Shown: in pieces, positions 31,105 to 34,192 of the stretch
Position numbering within the stretch: position 1 is the first letter of the stretch
Layout of the letters: each line of letters begins with the position of its first letter
Translations under genes and position numbers: made by a program
Source: an uncultured Lachnospiraceae bacterium
Lineage (GTDB): Bacteria; Bacillota; Clostridia; Lachnospirales; Lachnospiraceae
Assembly: GCA_947245585.1 (NCBI GenBank)
Contig: CAMXPV010000041.1
Coordinates: 1 to 34,192, forward strand
Reading direction: 5' to 3'
Length of the DNA: 34,192 nucleotides
Notes under the pieces: generated by a model
Databases searched by the model: none
What the model was told of the DNA's origin: nothing
What the model saw: only the letters and a program-made list of their open reading frames with translations

Positions 31105-33092
31105 ATATTTTATGGTTCTTTGCTTTAAGTCAGATTAAAAGAAAGAAAAGGCGCGCCGTCATCACAGCTTTGGCGATCGCTCTGTCCGCGGCTTTGCTTA
31201 CGGCAACCGCCAATTTTGCAGCCAGCGGAAATGTATTGCTTGTCAGTTTCCTTGGCGGGGATTACGGTCTGTATGGCAATGCTTATGTCCCACTGTTACT
31301 CATTCCCGCCGTATTTTTGGCGGCGCTGATTATCGCGATGTCTGTTATCGTGATTTCCAATGCGTTTCGCATAAGCGTCAACGAACGGATGGCGCTGTTT
31401 GGGACTTTAAAATGTGTCGGCGCAACGAAGCGGCAGCTCTATAAAACGATCATGTACGAAAGCCTTCTGCTGTGCATGGCGGCAATTCCCGTCGGCGTTA
31501 TCCTGGGGTATCTGTTCAGCTTTATCGGAATCGGGATCGTAAATCTTTACATGGAAGAGCTGAATGTCCTTGTACGTTCTATGATGAAGCAGGTCAGTCT
31601 GAAGCTTTCCTTTGTTTTTTCGCCTGCGGCTCTGGCCGTTTCTGTTGCGATTTCTCTGGGAACGGTTCTTTTTGCGGCTATGCTTCCCGCGAGAAAGGCC
31701 ATGCGTATCTCTGCCATGGACTGTCTGCGAAACGGCGGCGAAACGAATCCGTCAGGGTGTCAGCGTGTGGGAAATTCCCTGGATGCAAAAAGAAAGATCG
31801 AGTACGGACTGGCCCGGAAAAATGTTTCTTCCAACCGAAAGCGGATGCGTTCGGCCGTTACGGCGTTTTCGATCAGTATCATGCTGTTTATTACGATGAG
31901 CGGATTGCAGGGAATTGCGGCCGGCATAGAAAATTATATCTATGCGGATTATGGTTATACCGTGATGGCGGATTATACGGCAAAGTTTAAAAATACGATC
32001 CATCCGGATACCGGACGCAGGCAGCAGGAGTGCGCTTATCCGATTGAGGCAAAGACAGCGGAGGAGATTACGGCGAAACTCAGGGAGTACGGGGAAACGG
32101 ATATTTATGGAAGCGGGCAGGATTATTCCACCTATGTGGCCATTCTCTCAAAACAGGATCTTACGGAGGAGATGAGACAGATTTTTGCGGATGAAAGCGG
32201 GGCGGAACAGACGGAAACCGTCCTGGAGGTGGAGCGGATTATTCTGGACGATCAGCATTACCGCGAGCTTTGCGCAAAGACAGGAATAGCGTATGGCGGG
32301 GTCATACTGCTAAATGACTATAAATATAATGACAAAGGAACGGAGCGGCATATTGCCCCTCTGCTTGCGCCAGTTTCTGCTTTGGAGTTGGAAAAGGCCG
32401 ACGGAAGCCGGGAGGTTGTCAGCATTGACGGTATGCTGTCAACGGCGGAAATTCCAAAAGAGTTGATGTATCCAAATACGAATCCCATCCGCCTCATCGT
32501 TTCCGCTGAGGGAATGTCGGTGCGCGGATATAACTGGATGGCGCTTCCGGCGGATCAGGATGGCTTTATGGCGTATGCAAAAACCATACTGGAAAGCTAT
32601 TTTCCACAGCGCGGCATGGATTATGACGAGGCGGGCTATACAAGCAGGGTGTACGGCGCGCAGGATTTTGCGAGACTGATGAACATTGCGATTATTCTTG
32701 CCGCTTTTTTCCTCTATGCCTTTGTGTTTTTGTTGGGATTGATCGGCGTATTAAACGTGATCAGCACGATCAGCTTCCAAATTAAACTGCGGGCAAAGGA
32801 GTTTGCCGTGCTGCAGAGCGTCGGAATGACCTCCGAGTCCGTAGAGAAAATGCTGACATGGGAAAGTGTGCTCTGCGCGGGTAAGGCGTTGCTCATCGGT
32901 TTGCCGACAGGCATGGGCATCGTCCTTGCCATGGCGTACTGCGTAAAATTGATGTTTCCGATTTCCTTTCATATGCCGTGGATGGCAATTATGACTACTA
33001 TACTTATTTCTTTTTTGGTTATGTGGGGAACCGTGCGGATTTCAGCAGGCGCATTGAAAAAGCAGAATATCATAGAAACAATCCGGATTTGA
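31101..33092 (+). CDS. FtsX-like ABC transporter permease (BceB-like)
   Basis: A 663-residue membrane protein. An N-terminal helix (about 17-40) and three more hydrophobic segments (about 55-80, 112-140, 170-195) form the first FtsX domain, which has the coupling motif GTLKCVGATKRQLYK. A further helix lies near 255-275, and a large extracellular domain (about 285-525) follows. A C-terminal FtsX domain has three helices and AVLQSVGMTSESVEKML. This layout resembles BceB/YtrF permeases, in which the extracellular domain handles lipid-II-binding peptides. The length is typical of BceB (about 650). It is the last gene of the cluster, closed by a terminator. Confidence 0.92.
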   Translation: MNILWFFALSQIKRKKRRAVITALAIALSAALLTATANFAASGNVLLVSFLGGDYGLYGNAYVPLLLIPAVFLAALIIAMSVIVISNAFRISVNERMALFGTLKCVGATKRQLYKTIMYESLLLCMAAIPVGVILGYLFSFIGIGIVNLYMEELNVLVRSMMKQVSLKLSFVFSPAALAVSVAISLGTVLFAAMLPARKAMRISAMDCLRNGGETNPSGCQRVGNSLDAKRKIEYGLARKNVSSNRKRMRSAVTAFSISIMLFITMSGLQGIAAGIENYIYADYGYTVMADYTAKFKNTIHPDTGRRQQECAYPIEAKTAEEITAKLREYGETDIYGSGQDYSTYVAILSKQDLTEEMRQIFADESGAEQTETVLEVERIILDDQHYRELCAKTGIAYGGVILLNDYKYNDKGTERHIAPLLAPVSALELEKADGSREVVSIDGMLSTAEIPKELMYPNTNPIRLIVSAEGMSVRGYNWMALPADQDGFMAYAKTILESYFPQRGMDYDEAGYTSRVYGAQDFARLMNIAIILAAFFLYAFVFLLGLIGVLNVISTISFQIKLRAKEFAVLQSVGMTSESVEKMLTWESVLCAGKALLIGLPTGMGIVLAMAYCVKLMFPISFHMPWMAIMTTILISFLVMWGTVRISAGALKKQNIIETIRI

Positions 33093-33110
33093 CAGGCGTT
33101 TTCAAAAATG

Positions 33111-33137
33111 AAAACTCTCCCCAAAAGGGAGAGTTTT
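33111..33137. terminator. Bidirectional terminator
   Basis: AAAACTCTCCC pairs with GGGAGAGTTTT (11 bp) around CAAAA. It sits between the ends of the convergent permease and peptidoglycan-binding genes and can serve both directions. Confidence 0.85.
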
Positions 33138-33152
33138 CTCTGCAAAGGATAT

Positions 33153-33743
33153 TCACCCCGGCTCCGCAATCCGGCTCACACCCACGTAAATCTCAGAAAT
33201 CTTATACCAGGTCGGATAATCCACAATGCCGGACTGGGGCAGATTAAAGATTCGCTGGAAGGTGCGCACGGCGTTTGCAGTGTTGTTTCCGTAGACACCG
33301 TCAGCAGCAATTCTGGGAATGGCAGGATAGTTTTGGGCAATGCGGTTTAACTGCTGTTGGATCTGCAGCACTTTATCTCCGGAGGCGCCGATGTTTAAGT
33401 TGTAGCCGGGCCAGGAGGAGGGAACGCCGGAAACGGCTACGGCGGTGTTGATATACATGTCGCTTCCATAGTAGTAGCGGATGATCTGGATCGGGGTATA
33501 GCCCTCGTCGCCGAGATACTTGGAACCCCACTGGCTGAGTCCGTTGCAGGTCACATTCCTGCCGTCGCAGTAGGAGGTGAAGATGGGTTGGCGAACACCG
33601 GGACGGGACAGGTAGTTGGCGAAGATAGAGTCCACCAGTCTGTCGATATTGGAATAGATATTCCGGCCCCGAATCCACTTCTGATCGTAGGCAGTGGAGG
33701 AGGTGATGGTAAAGTTGTAGCCCTGATTCCGATACAGAGAAAC
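33153..33743 (-). pseudogene. 5'-truncated SpoIID-like / peptidoglycan-binding protein
   Basis: The frame reads about 196 residues up to a TAG at 33746-33744 without a proper start; the GTG at 33635 falls within conserved sequence. It starts in mid-domain (RNQGYNFTITSSTAYDQ, then GRNIYSNIDRLVDSIF) and continues with YCDGRNVTCNGLSQWGSKYLG and RYYYGSDMYINTAVAVSGVP, resembling a SpoIID-like domain. A peptidoglycan-binding repeat follows (GASGDKVLQIQQQLNRI, then IAADGVYGNNTANAVRTFQ and DYPTWYKISEIY). As I recall, homologues in Lachnospiraceae are 350-450 residues, with several hundred bases more at the 5' end, so that part is missing here. It is probably non-functional unless an internal start is used. 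Confidence 0.75.
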
Positions 33744-34192
33744 CTATGGTTTTAAGTAATGGGGAACAGGGGAGAAAAAAGAGGTATCTGTATAGGGAAC
33801 TGGTGATAAAACTGGAGCCACGAAAATATAAGACCATTGGGCAGCCATATGAGATATTAGGCTTATAGATGACCAAAATATTGTAATATAAAGCACATAA
33901 TAAAAATCGTTGCCATTATGACGATTCAGCGTTACCCTCACACCCTGTTAGAAACAGGGATAGGTGAGGGTATTTTTATGTAACCAGTCAATTTAGATTA
34001 TAATACATTCTCTCTGGGATAATTAGGAAATGGGAAAAATCAATAGAGACAAAGATTGTCTTATGGGCAAGCGTGTCAAGGGCATGGTTTCAGTCTGATA
34101 TCATAAAATACCTATGTATTTCACAATTATAATTCATCGGTGATAAAGTTTATGCGGTTATCACGACAATCCGGCATAGGGAAGGAGGGCGG
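33744..34192. other. Rearranged end region, no intact gene
   Basis: Just right of the truncated gene, a plus-strand frame (33746-33868) reads 40 codons that look like the C-terminus of a protein (for example LVIKLEPRKYKTIGQPYEIL). It has no ribosome binding site. It is followed by a hairpin with T-tail at 33933-33977. Further on are TATAAT (33999-34004), hairpins AGACAA-AGA-TTGTCT and GTGATAA/TTATCAC (34140-34164), and at the very end a GAAGGAGG that looks like the ribosome binding site of a gene beginning beyond the window. Confidence 0.5.
33933..33977 (+). terminator. Strong terminator-like hairpin
   Basis: TACCCTCAC pairs with GTGAGGGTA (9 bp); inside it CCCTGTT pairs with AACAGGG (7 bp), with a small internal loop and triloop AGA. 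TTTTTATG follows. It probably terminated the plus-strand gene whose 3' remnant lies before it. Confidence 0.75.

Noticed and set aside
33373..33876. Alternative minus-strand frame spanning the truncated peptidoglycan-binding gene and the junction
   Set aside because: It reads Leu/Arg/His-rich shadow sequence in another frame, while the adjacent frame carries the recognisable domains.

Overview
The window looks like chromosomal DNA of a Gram-positive gut Clostridium, most probably a Lachnospiraceae member (inference). The signs are strong AAGGAGG-type ribosome binding sites, TTGACA/TATAAT promoters, many lipoproteins, a YtaF-type sporulation membrane protein, a clostridial HtpG under a CIRCE operator, a duplicated-family Rpn/PDDEXK nuclease, and zinc-ribbon/YARHG surface proteins. 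There are no rRNA genes, CRISPR arrays, intact insertion sequences or phage genes.

Left part (1-13.7 kb), mostly housekeeping: the 3' end of a Ser/Gly-rich protein; a tRNA-Gly(GCC) on the minus strand; a small conserved gene with a GreA-family factor; a P-type Ca2+ ATPase whose end overlaps a convergent YtaF/MntP-type gene; a beta-CASP metallo-beta-lactamase RNase-like protein followed by a striking double hairpin; thyA with a DHFR gene; a cytoplasmic hybrid histidine kinase; ilvE; a PHP-domain phosphoesterase; and a parvulin-type lipoprotein foldase.

Middle (13.7-20.7 kb): htpG behind a perfect CIRCE element and a clear promoter; an Rpn-family nuclease 4 nt upstream of a GH51 arabinofuranosidase lipoprotein; a 3'-truncated gene colliding with a convergent HD-domain phosphohydrolase.

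Accessory core (20.7-26.8 kb), the most interesting part. Two divergent promoter regions 5.6 kb apart carry the same complex operator, built from ATTCTC-N8-GAGAAT units, with the last GAGAATG exactly 6 nt upstream of a -35 box in both. One operator lies beside a 70-residue Cro/CI-type regulator, which is the obvious candidate to bind both. Between them lie a four-helix membrane protein with two zinc ribbons, a frame-disrupted zinc-ribbon/YARHG protein, an N-acetylmuramoyl-L-alanine amidase lipoprotein and a lipoprotein with a transglutaminase-like domain. Just beyond is a small protein with one surface-repeat unit. I infer a dedicated cell-envelope module under one local regulator.

Right part (26.9-34.2 kb): a DUF4160 two-gene pair; an AAA/DUF4143 ATPase; a Bce-like cluster (OmpR-type regulator, histidine kinase without membrane segments, ABC ATPase, FtsX-type permease), typical of antimicrobial-peptide sensing and resistance; a 5'-truncated peptidoglycan-binding gene; and a rearranged end whose last bases look like the ribosome binding site of a gene beyond the window.
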